NCBI RefSeq assembly: GCF_028502605.1
Contig: NC_079232.1
Location: forward strand, 4,030,001-4,094,000
Direction of reading: 5' to 3'
Origin: Trichoderma breve
Taxonomy: Eukaryota; Ascomycota; Sordariomycetes; Hypocreales; Hypocreaceae
Length of the DNA stretch: 64,000 nt
Shown: in pieces, positions 21,908 to 35,418 of the stretch
Layout of the letters: each line of letters opens with the position of its first letter
Position numbering within the stretch: position 1 is the stretch's first letter
Notes under the pieces: generated by a model
What the model was told of the DNA's origin: nothing
Seen by the model: the letters and a program-made list of their open reading frames with translations, nothing else
The model's database searches: none
Program-made: the position numbers and the translations under genes

Positions 21908-23818
21908 TCACTGTGGTTTCTCTTGCTGGTTCTTCGGCTTCTTGACGCTTCCCCATTCCACGCAACAGGCACAAACCAGCTGAGCACAAGTCAATGCCAA
22001 CGCAGCAATAAAGATGTGCGTGCACGCGTAATTGTACGCATCAATCACAGTCGAAACAAACTGCGGAGGAACAACATTGCGCAGCTCAGTCACACCAGTC
22101 GTGATAATTTTCTTAGGATCTAGTCCGGGCACATTCTCCAATTTGGAAACGAGCAAGGTGTTCAGAATTGTTTGGCCGACGGAAATGAAAATAGCACCTC
22201 CAAGTTGCTGGGCAAAGAAGAGGATGGAAACTCCGGTAGGAATCTCTTTCTTTGGGATCGTAGCCTGGACAGCAAGATTTGCGGTCTGGAACCCAAAGCC
22301 CAATCCAAATCCAGCGAGAAACTGGTATCCAATCCACTCAGAAGACCCTGAGTTTGGCTTCAAAGTATATAGAAGGCCTTCGCCGATGGCCATTACGCAG
22401 GGACCAATTATTAAAGCCGGCAAATAGTATCCAATTTTCTGTGTCATAAATCCAGATATGGTAACGGAGACGACGAGACTCAGCACAAGGGGGAGCGTAT
22501 AAATGCCAGATCTCACGGGACTGATGCCATGAGTAGTTTGGACTAAATAATATGTCAGCGTCAACGACCCGACCGCGGAGGGGATTAGACTTACACCATA
22601 GGGGAATGAAGTAAACCAAGAGCATCATGGCGCCTGCAACAAAGAGCATGTAGAATGTGGTGGAGAGCATGGTCCTCTGGATAATGACCTTGGGAGGTAG
22701 CGACGCCGTTTCGGGCATCTTGACTTGAACAATGGCAAATGCCACGGCAGTCACTCCAAACATGATGAAGAGGAAGATGATTCTCCAGTTGCTCCAATCG
22801 TATTTTGATCCTCCCCATTGCAGGGCAAGCAAGAGGCATACAGTCGACGGGATGAAGAAGAAGGTGCCGAGAGGGTCGAGGCGAAGGATCTGTTGCTTGA
22901 TGGTGGCGGGAGGGTGAGTCTTCTTGGGAAGTCTCAGGAAGAAGAACAGGAAGACGAAAGCCACGGCGCCGACGGGAAGATTGATGTAGAAGCACCATCT
23001 CCACGAAACGTTTTCTGTAAAGGCGCCGCCCATAAGAGGGCCTGTAATACTCGATACACCAAACACAAGACCGAACGCGGCTAGTTGTGTCAAAGGTTAG
23101 GAGACAGGTTCGATATCTGAGACTTTTGGGATCTTGTAATACCTTGAAACATGGGACGCTTCGCCAATGGAATCATGTCAATAGTCGTGAGTAGGGATCC
23201 GGTCGTGATGCCTGCAGAGCCCACTCCTGCGATAGCACGTCCTATGATTTGTTAGGCAGTTGTCTCAGACCTGCATCCCATTGCAAACTTACCAGCAATA
23301 AAAACGGACGAGCTTGGTGCAGCACCGCAAATGGCAGATCCAGCCTCGAAGATGACGATGCAGCATAAGAATGTCCATCGCAGATCGTAGAAGCGGTAAA
23401 TGCGTCCCCAAATCAGTTGAAAGGCGGCCGTTGTAAGCATATACGATGATCCATACCAGCCGATATCTGAGAGAGAGTGAAAGTCGTCGGTGATTGTAGG
23501 AATCGCGGTAGAGATGATGGTTCGATCTAGAGCAACGAGGAACATGGACACAAAGGCACTGATGATGATGAGCCAGAACTTGAGAGATCCTGGCTTGTAG
23601 CTTGCTTCGGCGCTGTCCGTGGGCGGGCCCTGGGGATTTGCGGCCTCAGCATTGTCGTCGGCTGGCGGTGAATCTGTCTCTTTCTTGAGCGGGCTGTTCG
23701 TGTCGTCGCTTGTAGCATCGATGTTTCGCCAATTATGTGATGATGATAGAGAGGTTGTGGACAGCTGGATGGGAGACGGTGCCGTCTCCATCCCTTTTTT
23801 CTCGTCGGGGAGAGACAT
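21908..23818 (-). CDS. DHA2-family MFS drug/metabolite exporter
   Basis: Four exons, 23818-23293, 23241-23143, 23080-22595 and 22542-21908, encode 581 residues. The cytosolic N-terminus (about 75 residues) is Ser/Pro/Asp-rich. The first membrane helices contain the DHA2 motif [13 protein letters not shown] and the helix 2-3 segment [20 protein letters not shown]. Motif C is seen in [14 protein letters not shown], followed by [12 protein letters not shown]. The spliced exons rebuild helix pairs typical of 14-helix proton antiporters that export toxins, antifungals or secondary metabolites. The substrate cannot be inferred. The gene is divergent from a Zn2Cys6 factor (1.74 kb between starts), a common transporter-regulator arrangement. 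Confidence 0.92.
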
Positions 23819-25561
23819 TGTGAAGAGATTTGATGAACTATTAGATGGTGCACATCAATAAATGAAAGGATTCAAGATACACTCTGTTGAATCAATCTCT
23901 ATGCTTGTCTAAGATATGCGTGAATGCTAGTAAAGAAGACATCTAAAAGACGGCCTTGAAGTTTATAGAAGAAAATAAACTACATTCTTCCGCGTATGTG
24001 GCTACGCGTACCCGGCACCGTCTGCCTTCGGTCACATAATATTTGGCATGCCCGACAAGGCAGAAATAAGAAAAGAATGCATATCGTGCCCGTCATTACA
24101 TTCTTCGGCTCCGTGAGTCTGGAGAGCCTCCCTTTGACTTACATGCACTCGGGCACGGAACTGGGCGCTAGTACACGTTGGGCTGTGGCGTTTGCTCTCG
24201 GTCCCGAACCGAAGCCCGAGCTGAAGCATATGCCATTGTGCGGTTGGTCTTGTTGGCCATTCTCGGGTATGTTTCGAATTTTTACGCCGTTGAAACGAAT
24301 GTTGAGGCAAGGATGAAGCAGAGTTGATGATACTTGTAGTCGCTCATACGCGTGTTTGACATTATGACTCTGATACGGAGTACAAGCAGTGCTGAGTGGC
24401 GTTGGAGGGTGAGTTTGTACATTAACACGGTAGATGGGCCGGGAAAGACTTGTTCTAGCTCGACTTGCACATACTCCTCAATTAAGCTTACAACGTGTGA
24501 TGGCAAGAGAGCATCGTCAAGACACACAGTATCAAGAAGACATTATGGCATTATAGCAGTTGCACGGAGTGGTACGATGCCTATTGAAGTTTGTAGTACT
24601 ACCAAGATACCGGGTAGCCAGCATCTGCTAAGGTACCCGAGATATTGGGTGTTATTGGGGATGTAAATCCTGAGATAGGCTGACTTATACACTTGATTCA
24701 ACGAGTATCGCCACTTACTCGTATGAGGTCGCCTGTCAAGGTATTTACATCGAATTAATGACATCAATAACTGTTCTTATGACCTTGAAGCAATCGGCAG
24801 CAGTATCATGTGAATATTCGCATGTAATTCCTTGATTGTAGCTGCATTCCAGCAGTGCCAAGTACAAGAGCAGATACATTTGCATGTACAGTATCAGGTA
24901 AGCCTTCCAATCTAATCGATAGAGATTTGATCCGATAAGGCTTCATAACCCATCTACCACCTGGTTGGTGCCTGAGGCTATTCTATTCCATCACGTCCAA
25001 AGATGGTTCCTGGCCTAGTCAACCAACGTCATGATATTCGTCACCAACAAAGCCAAAACACGCCATGTTTTCCGCATTCAAACCATCAAATCTTGGCCAA
25101 CAAGGTAAAAAGCGGCTCCATGCCACAGGAATCCCCACCGGCTTGCTAATCTGCCTCCCATTGGCCTGGCTGCCTAAAACCGCAAATGAGCCCCCGCTTT
25201 CTCTCTCCTCGCTCCCCTCAAATATCGCCAGACGAACCGTCTCCAACAAAGTCTGGGCCCGGGTCCGAGACGACTCTTTCGCAACCGACGGCCCCAGCCG
25301 AGCCTCAGCCCTACAGCCTACAGGTACAGGCGCTGCATCTCCAGCGTAAAAAGCGCCCTGAGCAAACAGATCTACTGTATTCAGCTCAGCTGCATGCAGG
25401 GTTGTGTCAGCGTCCGCCAATCAGTCCGTGCCAGCTCTCGCCGCTGCGCTGACTAGCCAAGAGTATTGGATTGGGCCAGCGCCCTTTGATACCACTGGAC
25501 TGGATCGGCTCCTCCAGATCGGGACATTTTTTTAGCAGCCAATTCCCGTCCTCTAGGCTGA
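23819..25561. other. Divergent region, MFS exporter / Zn2Cys6 factor
   Basis: 1.74 kb without a supported gene. The minus-strand frame at 25019-25420 has no ATG start and overlaps an equally open plus-strand frame, so it is treated as fortuitous. Regulatory sites for both genes are expected here. I saw no strong CGG-inverted-repeat candidate. Confidence 0.45.
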
Positions 25562-28233
25562 ATGTCTGCTGAAGCTTCTGCTCGCCTGCCAGGCCCCGGC
25601 TCAGCCCCGCCGCCGCCATCCGCCTCCCAAGGCCGGCCTCCCCAACACTCACCTCCGGTTGACCCTTCGGTGATCAAACTCACCCGGGGCACTAGCTGTG
25701 TCTTGTGCCAACAGCGCAAGGTCCGTTGCGACAGGAACAAGCCCTGTGCCAACTGCGTCAAGGCGGGTGCAGAATGTCGAGTGATTCCCCCGCAGCCTCC
25801 GAGGCGGCGGCGCAAGAAGCTGCAGGAAAAGGACTTGCTCGAGAGGTTGCGAAAGTATGAGACCCTGCTGGCACAGAATGGCGTCAAATTTGATGCCATT
25901 GATCCGGACTACAGGGCGGACGGCAACCTCGGAGATGATGTTGACGAGCTTGAAACCGATTTCGAGGGTTTAAAGACTTCTCCAGAAGCACTTGCTGGCT
26001 CTTCTACTACTGTCGCGTAAGTACTTGTTCATATAAGTCCCCATGCTATCAGACAAAGATATACGTCGCTTAGGACATGGAAGGAAGTAAAGAGAATTTG
26101 ATGCTGATTCGAGGAATTTGCTTATTATTAGTCCCCAAGAGCCTCCTGGAGCTTGGTTTTCTCTTCATAAAGAGGTAAGAGCCTAGCCCAACGTGTACCT
26201 ATGTACACTTATCCCCGTTGTCTTACTATTGATCCTAATCGCCATTGTGAAACAGTTTAGAGCCAGTGAGCAGCTGTTGAAAGACTCATCCGAAGATGAG
26301 GATGAGAATTTCAAGAAGGGGTCTTTCATTCATTCTGCCTTTGATAAGATGTTTGAAAACCAAGATGGCTTCCCTTTCATCATTGGAGGCTCATTTGCCC
26401 CCGTCACTCACAACCACCCTTCTCCCGTCCAAGTGCTGCAACTTTGGCAGATATATATTGACAACATTAATCCCCTGTTGAAAATTACACATGTGCCTAG
26501 CATTCAGAGCAAGATTATCGAGGCAACCTCTCGGCCTCACGAGGCTCCGAAGAATATAGAGGCTCTCATGTTTGGCATCTACGTAATCTCTATAAACTCC
26601 ATTGAGGATGCTGAAATCCAGAGGATTTTTGGCGAGTCAAAGCAGGAACTTCTTGGCCGGTATTTCCCAGCACTTCAGCAGGCTCTGGTTAACGCCAGTT
26701 TCATGCGGATTCCCGATCCCTTGACCCTGCAGGCATACCTCTTATATCTTGTGAGTCTCTACTCCTCGTTTTTCTCATATTGGTTACTCCATAGACCACT
26801 AGAGAGTACCTCCTATGCCATGTCCCCGCTAACGTATGCTATAGATGACCGTTCGGTGGTATATAGATCCGAGGCAAGTGTTTTGCATGATGGGCATCGC
26901 CATTCGTATCGCCCAGCGGATGGGCCTTCACCGAGACCCCGACGGCTATGGCCTCTCTCCTTTCGAGGTCGAGCAGAGGCGGCGATTGTGGTGGACGCTT
27001 GTTTCATATGACCGACGAGTCGGAGAGATGACGGGTTCAACAGTCACCGCCCTCACCTCAGGCTGTGATTGCAAGAAACCTTTGAACGTCAATGATTCTG
27101 ATCTCCACGCTGATGGCAAAGAACCTCCAAAGCCGCACACAGGACCCACAGAGATGCTTTTTGCTCTGACGCGCGTCGAGCTTTCCATGGCCGTGGCGAG
27201 TAACAGCAATCGAGACAGCTTCAAGATGAACCCAGAGATTTGCGCTGGCTCACCGCAATCAGGAAAAGCCGCACAACAAGGAAAGCCACCCGCCGTGACA
27301 ATACGTCTGGCTGGCCAAGATGCTCCGGTATACACTCTTGAAGGATTCTGTGCTCATATGGAGGGCACGTACTTGACCCATTGCGACCCTAAGATTCCTC
27401 TCCATTTCTTTACCATGACTATGACGCGGGCAGCGCTCTGCAAGATGCGAATCATCAATTACCTTGTTCGGAGACACAACGCCGAGCCCATGCCGCTGAG
27501 CGAGATCGAACGAGATGCCCTAACTACGCAAGCCATATCATGGGTAGAACATGACAATGTAGTCATGTCCTCGGAGAGTCTTCGACCGTATAGATGGTAC
27601 GCGATGCACTATTTCCCGTTTCCTGCATACATGTTCCTTGTTCAGGAACTGCGCAAGCGCCAGTCGGGACCGCTGGTAGAGAGAGCATGGGCAGCCATCG
27701 AGGCGAACTATGACCTTCGTGGTTTATTATCCAATCTTCACAGCCCGATGCACGGAGTTTTCGGTAACCAATTCATCAAAGCCTGGACGGCCCATTGCGA
27801 TGCCCAGCGGGCTGCAGGAAAGGAGGTTGTAACACCGCGATTTATGAAGATTCTCCAGGAGCGCGCCGAGGCCAAGCGAAGGGCGCGCTCAGAGAATCCC
27901 ACGGGGTCCGTCCCAGAGCAGCCGCCGGTAGCCTTTCCTCGACCACGTACCCGCGAGATGTCGACGACCTCGCTGGACAACGCCGTCATGATGACTCCGC
28001 CGGTGGACCAAAGTGGCGGGTTTGGCCCCCCTCAGCCGGCCATGGCTCCTTCTAGTTCGGCGTCTGGAGATGACGGAGAGATGGATTGGTCGTTCCTCAT
28101 GGCTGGCTATCAGGATGCCGACACGTTCCAAGGCTTCACGACGCCTAATCACGCTGGCTTCGGGAACGGCATGAGCGGATTCGGCGGGCCAGGAGGGCCA
28201 GGAGGACCGGGAGGAAACATGTTTGGAAGCTAG
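25562..28233 (+). CDS. Zn2Cys6 transcription factor with fungal_trans domain
   Basis: Four exons, 25562-26016, 26132-26174 (43 nt), 26256-26750 and 26845-28233, encode 793 residues. Residues about 47-75 hold the binuclear cluster CVLCQQRKVRCDRNKPC, then ANC and C, fitting C-x2-C-x6-C-x5-C-x2-C-x6-C, with the usual LTRGTS lead-in. A basic stretch (PPRRRRKKLQEKDLLERL) and a short coiled coil follow. The middle region carries the fungal-specific domain, with DPRQVFCMMGIAIRIAQRMGLHRD and EVEQRRRLWWTLVSYDRR as clear hallmarks. The C-terminus is Gly/Pro-rich. The mini-exon gives the family sequence WFSLHKEF. It would act in the nucleus as a DNA-binding regulator, plausibly of the divergent exporter. 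Confidence 0.93.
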
Positions 28234-31221
28234 AGGAGGAGAGAAGCACAGGTGCATTAGCATGGCGAAGGAGAGAGAAAAGGGGGGGAGCGAGGGATTG
28301 AGAGATGTCACCTCTCGGATTTGGGTGCGTAAATACACGACGCGGAACGGTATCTTCTTCTTTTCACTGTTTATTCTTTCAGGAATATCACTCGAATTTT
28401 GTGGTGTATATTATTAATATTAGGAGGAGAAGATACTACATACACGGTGACAGGTAAGACAGCGGTTTGGTCATCATCACTCAGCAAAAGCTCTTTTCCA
28501 GGGCAGTCAGATTCCAATAGAACTATTCACTTCTCCGTAACACGTACGCCTCGTTTAACCCCCGTCGCAAGCAATCGATGTCGATCACAGCGTCGCTTGT
28601 CTGTCTGGCCACGCCGAAGCCACGAGCTGTTCGGGAACACCCCCTGGGCAAGCATGGGAGAAGAACCGCACGTTGGTAAGCCCGGCTCTCGACCATTTGT
28701 AAGAATCGGGCAACTCCGCCAGTTTTGCGCAGCTCGTGCCTTGAAGAAAATAAGAATCTCACCTCATTTATTATAACTGGTTCCTGAGAACTACTGTTAC
28801 AGAGTAGGAGTATAGTAGCATTATTGGCATTACGCCATGTCACACCCCTTGACAACACAAAGCGACGGATTTCCAAGTGGCTTTTCCGCCCCAGCTTTTT
28901 TTCTCATCGTTTGCGTTCCGTCGCATCGGTCCGCTACTTTGACTCCATAATAATCTTTTTCGTAGGTGACGAGTAATTGTACGTACGCACGTCCTTATTT
29001 TTTTTCATAATTTAATCATGGTTCAAACGAGGGACACCGCTTTGGAAGCAGGGGATGTAAGAAACTAGTATGATTTATCGGGGAGTTATGTATTTCTTTC
29101 TTTTTTTTCCCCTTCCCAACAAACGTCATGAAGAGTAAAATCAAGCATTGTAAATTCATGTCGGTACTGTACGTAGTGCTCTCTGTGAGGCACGAACTAT
29201 TTTGTCGTGGTTATCCCTGTAAGTTACCGGATAGAGGTTCGGTGTGTTTTGAGTTGCTGTAAATGGCAGTTCTGGTGCATTCAAAGCATAGTGTCGTTTT
29301 TTTTGCATTATTGGACGGAGTACTTCGTATACAATTGTATTTGGCCTTTGGATGAATGGTCTAAAAGAATTAATCTATTATTTCTTAAGATTTATCCTTT
29401 TTGTTCTCATGGTTTGTCCATAGCATCGCTGTGTCAAATATCTATTACTGCCGTCACACATATAGACTAACAGCAGAGAAAACACGCTTCGTCCGATAAG
29501 GCGAAACGAGGAAAAAGGCCATATGTATACACCCTCAGATACAGTACAAAACGGTCAAAAAAAACAAATCGGGCCCTGCAATCTCCGCCAAAGCGATCGG
29601 TCACATGTAGGCATGAAGACCAAAGACGAAAAAAGAACGAGGCTAGTGGCAGTTCAAACATGTAACCAAGCGACTGCTGACCTCTTCTTCCCATGATCGG
29701 AGAGGCCCTGATGGGCGGCTAATGCACACAAAAGAAGTGGGATTGTGCATTTGCGGATGGCTAGATGTGCGTCTTATATCCGATCAAGGAGGGAGGGACA
29801 GCGAGCGTCAAGAAAAGGTGATTGATTGGGGGCGGGACCCGGAAGGGGCTCCGTAAGAGAGAGAGAATTGGCTTGTCTTGCGAATTGAGGGACAATGACG
29901 GAGTGGGTAAAAGCATAAAGAACCAAGCAGGGGTTTGGAGGGAAAACGTTGGGCGGAACAAGGGTATTATAACTCGTAGGACAAAAAAGAGCAGGGTTGG
30001 ATTGGGAAGAAAGAGAAAGAGGTGTCATGCCCCCGGACAGGGTAGCAGCCGGATTGACTTCTGCCAGATCACACATTTGATAACCATCTCTCAACTCCCG
30101 TACACCGTAACTGTCTTCGGCTGTTGTGGAATCGTGTGTTTTTTGTTGAAATGAAGTGGTGATGGATATGTATCCGCTTGCTCGTAGCTCTGGTGACATG
30201 TCTGTCTATCCACATCCACTGCAAAACAGAAGAAAAGCCTAGGTAGGTAAATAAAACCATTCACTCACACAGAGTCAGGATATCCAAAATACAAAGAAAA
30301 CAGCCAAGATATCACAAACCCCTCTCCAAAAAAGATTAGAGCCAAAAAGTGATAGCTGAAGCGCCAATATAGCGCTTCTCATGAGATATCCCTCCCGAAA
30401 AAATAAATCCCCAGAATAAAGTGGGCATGTCCTTATCCTCTTTGATGGTAACCCCTCCAAATATACACCCATAAAATGCTCCCCCAAAAAATAACCAAAA
30501 AGACAAACCTAAACAAAACATGTGCCCGTTTCTTTCGTTTCCCGCTCTTATAAGTCCCGAAGCCCAGCGCCGTAAACCCTTTTTGATTTTCTCCGTGATG
30601 CAAGGTTCATGTTTCCCAAACGCTTTGGTATGCGATACGTGAATTTGTGTAGATAGGTAGAGACAAGATAGTGCGTGATTGGGGGAGGGGAGGGGGTAGT
30701 GCCAGGGGTGTGTGTGTGCGTGATGAGGCATTCTGCAGTAGGTAAATCAATGGAGATGGGGAAGAATGCCAGCGTTGAGTATTGTGGTCCATCCCCACCG
30801 TCTGTTTGCCGGCCCTATACCGTTTCTTTTTTTTATACATCTTTTTTTATTCTTCGGCGCTTAAGAGTCTTGGACAAAAGCGGTGCTTGGTTGTGTTCTG
30901 CCAAACAGCCCCCACGTAGGCAGTCCCCCAAAAGGAGAGAGTGAGAGAGAGGGATAGAGGGAGGGAGAAGGAAAAGAAAAAGAAAGGAAACCCAGAGTAT
31001 ATGCCATCGTCATGTATCGTTTGCGAAGCCTCCAACCAGCTCTTTTCTTTGAGCGAGACATCACCATGCAATATGAATCGTGTCAAAGAGGGATTTTGTA
31101 TCTCTTTCCCTTAGCCAGCGAAATGCAGTCGTCAGCGGTTCCCCCTTTTCATCCTTTTTTTTTTCTTGTTATTTTTTTCTTGTCGTAAAATGTTCATAAA
31201 TCCGTCGTTGCCTTGTCAAGA
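28234..31221. other. 3-kb convergent non-coding region
   Basis: Between the stops of the Zn2Cys6 and methyltransferase genes. No frame shows codon structure or splice partners. Contents are T-rich and A-rich runs, a purine tract at 30931-30989 and pyrimidine runs at 31141-31190. It is long for a convergent pair, so an unannotated transcript or a small gene missed by eye is possible. Confidence 0.45.
30931..30989. repeat. Purine-rich GA tract
   Basis: About 59 nt of almost pure purine (GAGAGTGAGAGAGAGGG then GGGAGGGAGAAGG and AAAG runs), a simple-sequence tract downstream of the methyltransferase gene. Confidence 0.6.
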
Positions 31222-32581
31222 TTATAACGGCTTTTGAGCCCAGACAATGCCCCAGTCGAGGCGAGCATGGATCTTTGTGTTGTCCATGGCCATGAGTGTC
31301 TCCTGACACAGCTGCCTCGCCTCTTCCTCGGTGATGCCCAGGTCGTCGTGCCGGATGAGAAGGGCCGCGGTCCAGTCGATGAGGTTGTCCTGGTTAAACA
31401 TGCCCATCTCACGCTCTCGTGACCGGCGCGACCATCGGCCGACGGGGATGTGCGTGTGCTGCTCCTGGACGTTGATGAAGCCCATCTGGCGGAGGACCTG
31501 GGGCAGTGTCGGGGGGAAGTAGAGCTGCCAGCCGTACTTTCGCGCAAAGGGGCCGTCGTTCACGAGGTCGTAGAGGCGTTGGACGGGATGGTCGATTGCG
31601 GGAGTGCCGTCTTCCCAGGTAAGGGGTATGAAGAGATCATGACACTCGAGCCAGCCGCCAGGCTTCAAGGCCCTATTTCGACTCAGTCAGCCACTGTTCT
31701 TGTTCTAAAAGGTGTGTAAAAAAAGGGAGGGGTAAACAAAGGAGTAAACGCATAGGGTCATTGTCGTACTCTAGAGCTCTCTGCAGAAATAGCTCGGGGT
31801 TGCGGACCGTCTGGATGACGGACCTTGTGTGGATGAGGTCTGCACCAGCGTAGATTCTCGTCCACGGACGGCTCTCGTCGTCGAGATCTTCCACGCGAAA
31901 CTCTGCGTTTGGCGGTGTCCAAGGGGGTTGGATGGCAGAAATGTCGCTGCCAATGACACGAGCACTCGGGTATCTCTCGGCCACTTTGTTGTAGGAGGAG
32001 GGTTAGTTGAGTTCAAATCGAGGATGGAGAGCATTTTTAAAGCTCTTGGTAGCTGATAAAAGGGGAAGGAATGGTACGAACCATCGATGGGCCAGAAGCC
32101 CGCGCCGGTGCCTAGATCGACGATTTTCTGGGGGTTGTTGCCGATCGGTGAAATAAAGTAGTCGCCGTTGAGGAGATAGTCGGAGTAGACTCTGTGTTTG
32201 AGGTGTTCGCGAGCCTGCTCCGTGTCGTCGTTTGGCAGTCCATAGCGCTCGTCAAACCAGCCCTGATACCGCCTATTGACTCGTCAGCTCTCATGAACTT
32301 GACTCGGGCTCCTCTTTTTTGGCCTTGTTCTCTTTTCCTTCTTTTCCCCTTCTTCTTCCTTGTTCCCTTTTTTCGCCACCCGAGGGGGTAGCGGGCGTTC
32401 TTGTCAGGGATTCTTTGACCTACCTCCCGTTTTTGTATCTGTGAACCATCTGGGCGGTGTCGATGGATGTGAACTCGGAAAAGTCCACCGTTTCGGCATA
32501 ATCTGACGTAGAGTCTTCGCTGGAGCCGTGATGGTCGCCCCCTCCGGACCCGGGAGGGCCTTGTGCACTATTAAGACTCAT
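31222..32581 (-). CDS. LaeA-like SAM-dependent methyltransferase
   Basis: Four exons, 32581-32424, 32272-32082, 31983-31770 and 31672-31222, encode 337 residues. The N-terminus is disordered and Ser/Gly-rich. SAM-binding motif I is VDLGTGAGFWPID (near residue 108), with VIGSDISAIQPP and NAEFRVEDLDD as motifs II and III and LKPGGWLECHDL as the post-motif strand, assembled exactly across the third intron. This is the layout of LaeA/Llm-type regulators and related class I methyltransferases of moulds. Whether it controls secondary metabolism is inference: many LaeA-like paralogues do not. It is flanked by 3 kb and 6.4 kb of gene-free DNA. Confidence 0.9.
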
Positions 32582-33757
32582 GGCGGCCAAATTGTATACA
32601 ACGACAGATTCTCAATATCAAGGTAGATGTAGGGAGAGGAGTTTTGAGGAGAGGATAGAAAGAGAGACGAGAAGAAGCTCTTTGAACTGAGAGACGAGAG
32701 AGGGGGGAAAGGGTCAAATAATAATCTTTATGCTAGAAACGAGTCCCCGAGGCCAATTGGATCGAGTGTCCGTCAAGTGTCTGGTCGGCGTTGCAAAGGG
32801 AGAAAAGAAATGAGTGAAAGGGCTCCGTTTCGGGGAGCCAAGGTCGATCTATTCTAGCACAGAAGTGGAAGGGCCCCGAGTGATTTGCAGCAAGCCAAAA
32901 AGGGCTGAGAGAGGAGAGGGTGCGGCAATGAAAAGCAGAAAGCAGACGCCCCCCAGCACCAGCACCAGACAGACAGCGGCCGCGGACAGACACGGGAAAA
33001 GGCACAGCTTGAGCACGCACAAGTTTGCAAGGCCCAGTAGGCTGGGTCCCGTCACCGGTCGGTGGGCACTGGCAACTGGCCAATGCGAGGCGATTCTGGC
33101 TCAGAATCCTCCGTCTTCCCAGCAGCTTGGGATGGAGGGTCAGACAAGCACATAAGCACTGACCTGACAGCTGCTATAGCGGCGTCAGACAAGGGAACTC
33201 GGGCCAGACAGAGACACGGGGCAGGGATGGCGGAGGTGGGAGGTTAGTGTACTCGTAATTTAAAAAATATTACAGTAGAGAGTGAGAGGGCGAGAAGAGA
33301 CGGAGTGGTGCAAAGTCCAAGTCGGGGGTGAGGAGGAGGAGTACAGCAGAGATGGGGATGGGGGGGTCCCTTGGAGTCTCGGGGGCCGGATGGCGGGAGT
33401 TTGCTCTGTTTTAGCAGTGAGGATACCTGAGGATACCCTGCCAGCAACTGCTACGTCGAGGCAAGGAGGATCCCCGGGGGGCGTGGAGGCCCGGAAAACG
33501 AGGGCGTGAGGGCGTGGCTCGAAGGAACAAAAAGAGTTATAGTTGTGCTGTTGGTCGGTGTCTGAGCCAGAGATCTGGTAGCGGGTGGAGAGTGGCTTAT
33601 TACATTAGCTACCGTTTGCCTGGGCGCCGTACTGTCGGGACTTGGGAGGGAAAAAAAAAACTGGAATAGTGACGAGCTGCCAAGCAAGATTGCACTTTTA
33701 GCTAGCTAGCAACTTTTAGTATAGCAGATGGAGGCCAAAAGGCGGGGGCAGCGAACT

Positions 33758-33780
33758 TGGATGGGATGGGATGGATGGAT
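33758..33780. repeat. GGGAT/GGAT short tandem repeat
   Basis: GGATGGGATGGGATGGATGG-type simple repeat in the gene-free region. Confidence 0.6.
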
Positions 33781-35350
33781 ATTATGAAGGGGGGAATTTG
33801 GCAGACACAACGCAGACGCGGCCAACAAAAAGGATGGAGGATTGAAACCAGGCACTGGGTACTGGGTGCTGCTTAACTAGATGGATGGGATTGGATTGAA
33901 AGCCCCGACAGCCAGAACATTGAAGCTAGAGCAGAGCCTACTAAGATAGAAGAGGAGACGTGAACGAGAATGGCAACATACATTTGAACTCGAAATGGCA
34001 CTGGATTGGCTGGATGCAACGGCGACGCATTCCAGCAGGGGCAAAAGTGCAGGCTTGAAGCCACAGACAGTCCCAAAGGCTGCAAGAGGGGTAGCCGGAG
34101 ATGCACTGGGAAGCCACAAAAAAAAGATCGGGAGGATTCAGACCCTGATGTGATGCCGTGGCCGAAACCTTGTGCGGCAAAAAGGTACATTGCACTGCAT
34201 TTGATCCATTCCATCTACCTAACCAGGTACTTACGCGAGGAGAAGCTTTGATGCAATACGGAACGGAGTATAGCTCGATTTACGAGGCGGACAAGGCAAG
34301 CATGGAAAGGCAATGCGAAGCGAGAGGCCAGGCGAGCGAGGCGAGGGTCAGTGCGAATGTACGAGTACCTAAGGCATAGCACATGCTGCAACTACAAGTA
34401 CACTATACTCGGCTCCCCTCCCTTCTGACGGTAGTGTCAATCCGTTTTGTTTGTCTTGGCTGTCTTGTTTTCCCGTCATCGACAGCCGAATTCCTAGCAA
34501 ATCGGTGCTAGGAAAAATGGGCGATTTTCATCTGGTGGTGTGCACTCCATCATGCGAGGCGCTAGAGCTCACAAACAGCTAAGGCGGTGGACCGTTCCGC
34601 CGAGCAGCGCGCAAATGTGGATGGTCGCTAGGCTGAGGGGGGCCAAAGTATCCAATCTGCTACAGAGGGTAAAGACGTCCATTGGCCTAAACTTGAGTGC
34701 TAGGGGCGTGTTGGTATTAGTAGGGATGGACTGGTGTCTGGTGTTACCGAGTAATGGGGTTGGTTGGTTGGTTCGAGCGCAGACACGGGATACACTCCCG
34801 GGGACCACTGGCAAGCAAAGAGAAAAAAGAGAGAAGGGAAAACAGACAGAGACAGAGCTGAAAAACACAAACAGAAGTGGTTATTCGCCAAGCCCGGCCA
34901 TCATCAAACTGCCCCGGTCCTGTCCTGTCCAGGGCAGCAAGCAGCTCCAGCTCTTCTCCCACCAGTGCTACCAGCACTAAAAACGGCGCAGAGCTTGGAG
35001 CTACAGCAGAAACCTGAAAGCCACCAAGCTGGCTGGGCTCTGCTCCAGTGCTATGACCGACCCCGTTACCTTGGGGCTGCTGCTAGCACTGGCGAAAAAG
35101 CTCTAGAATACTACCGGTTAGCAAGCCTCTTCTAGCGGTGCATCCTTTGCAGAAACTTGTTCGGGCTCTTGTGCCCAAAAGCGCTGCGTCCAAGGGCAAA
35201 CCAGGCCCAGCGCTCTGGTTAAATGTGGCACAGCCAGCAACAGCCGGACCCGACAGTCTGGTGCGGTGTGTCATCCTCCAGGCTCAGGTCTCGGTAGTGC
35301 CCTTTTTACGCTCCAGAAGGGCCTCCCCGGGCTGGGTCAGGTACCTCGCG

Positions 35351-35397
35351 GGTACAGGCGCAGGTAAGGGTACAGGCACAGGCACAGGTACAGGTAC
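35351..35397. repeat. Hexanucleotide array GGTACA/GGCACA
   Basis: About seven imperfect hexamers alternating GGTACA, GGCGCA, GGTAAG and GGCACA over 47 bp. It is flanked by GGTACC-type sites. Confidence 0.75.
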
Positions 35398-35418
35398 GAA
35401 CATGGAGCGGGTACCTCT

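Noticed and set aside
25019..25420. 133-residue minus-strand frame between exporter and regulator
   Set aside because: It begins with TTG, not ATG, and overlaps an equally open plus-strand frame; no motif or splice partner.
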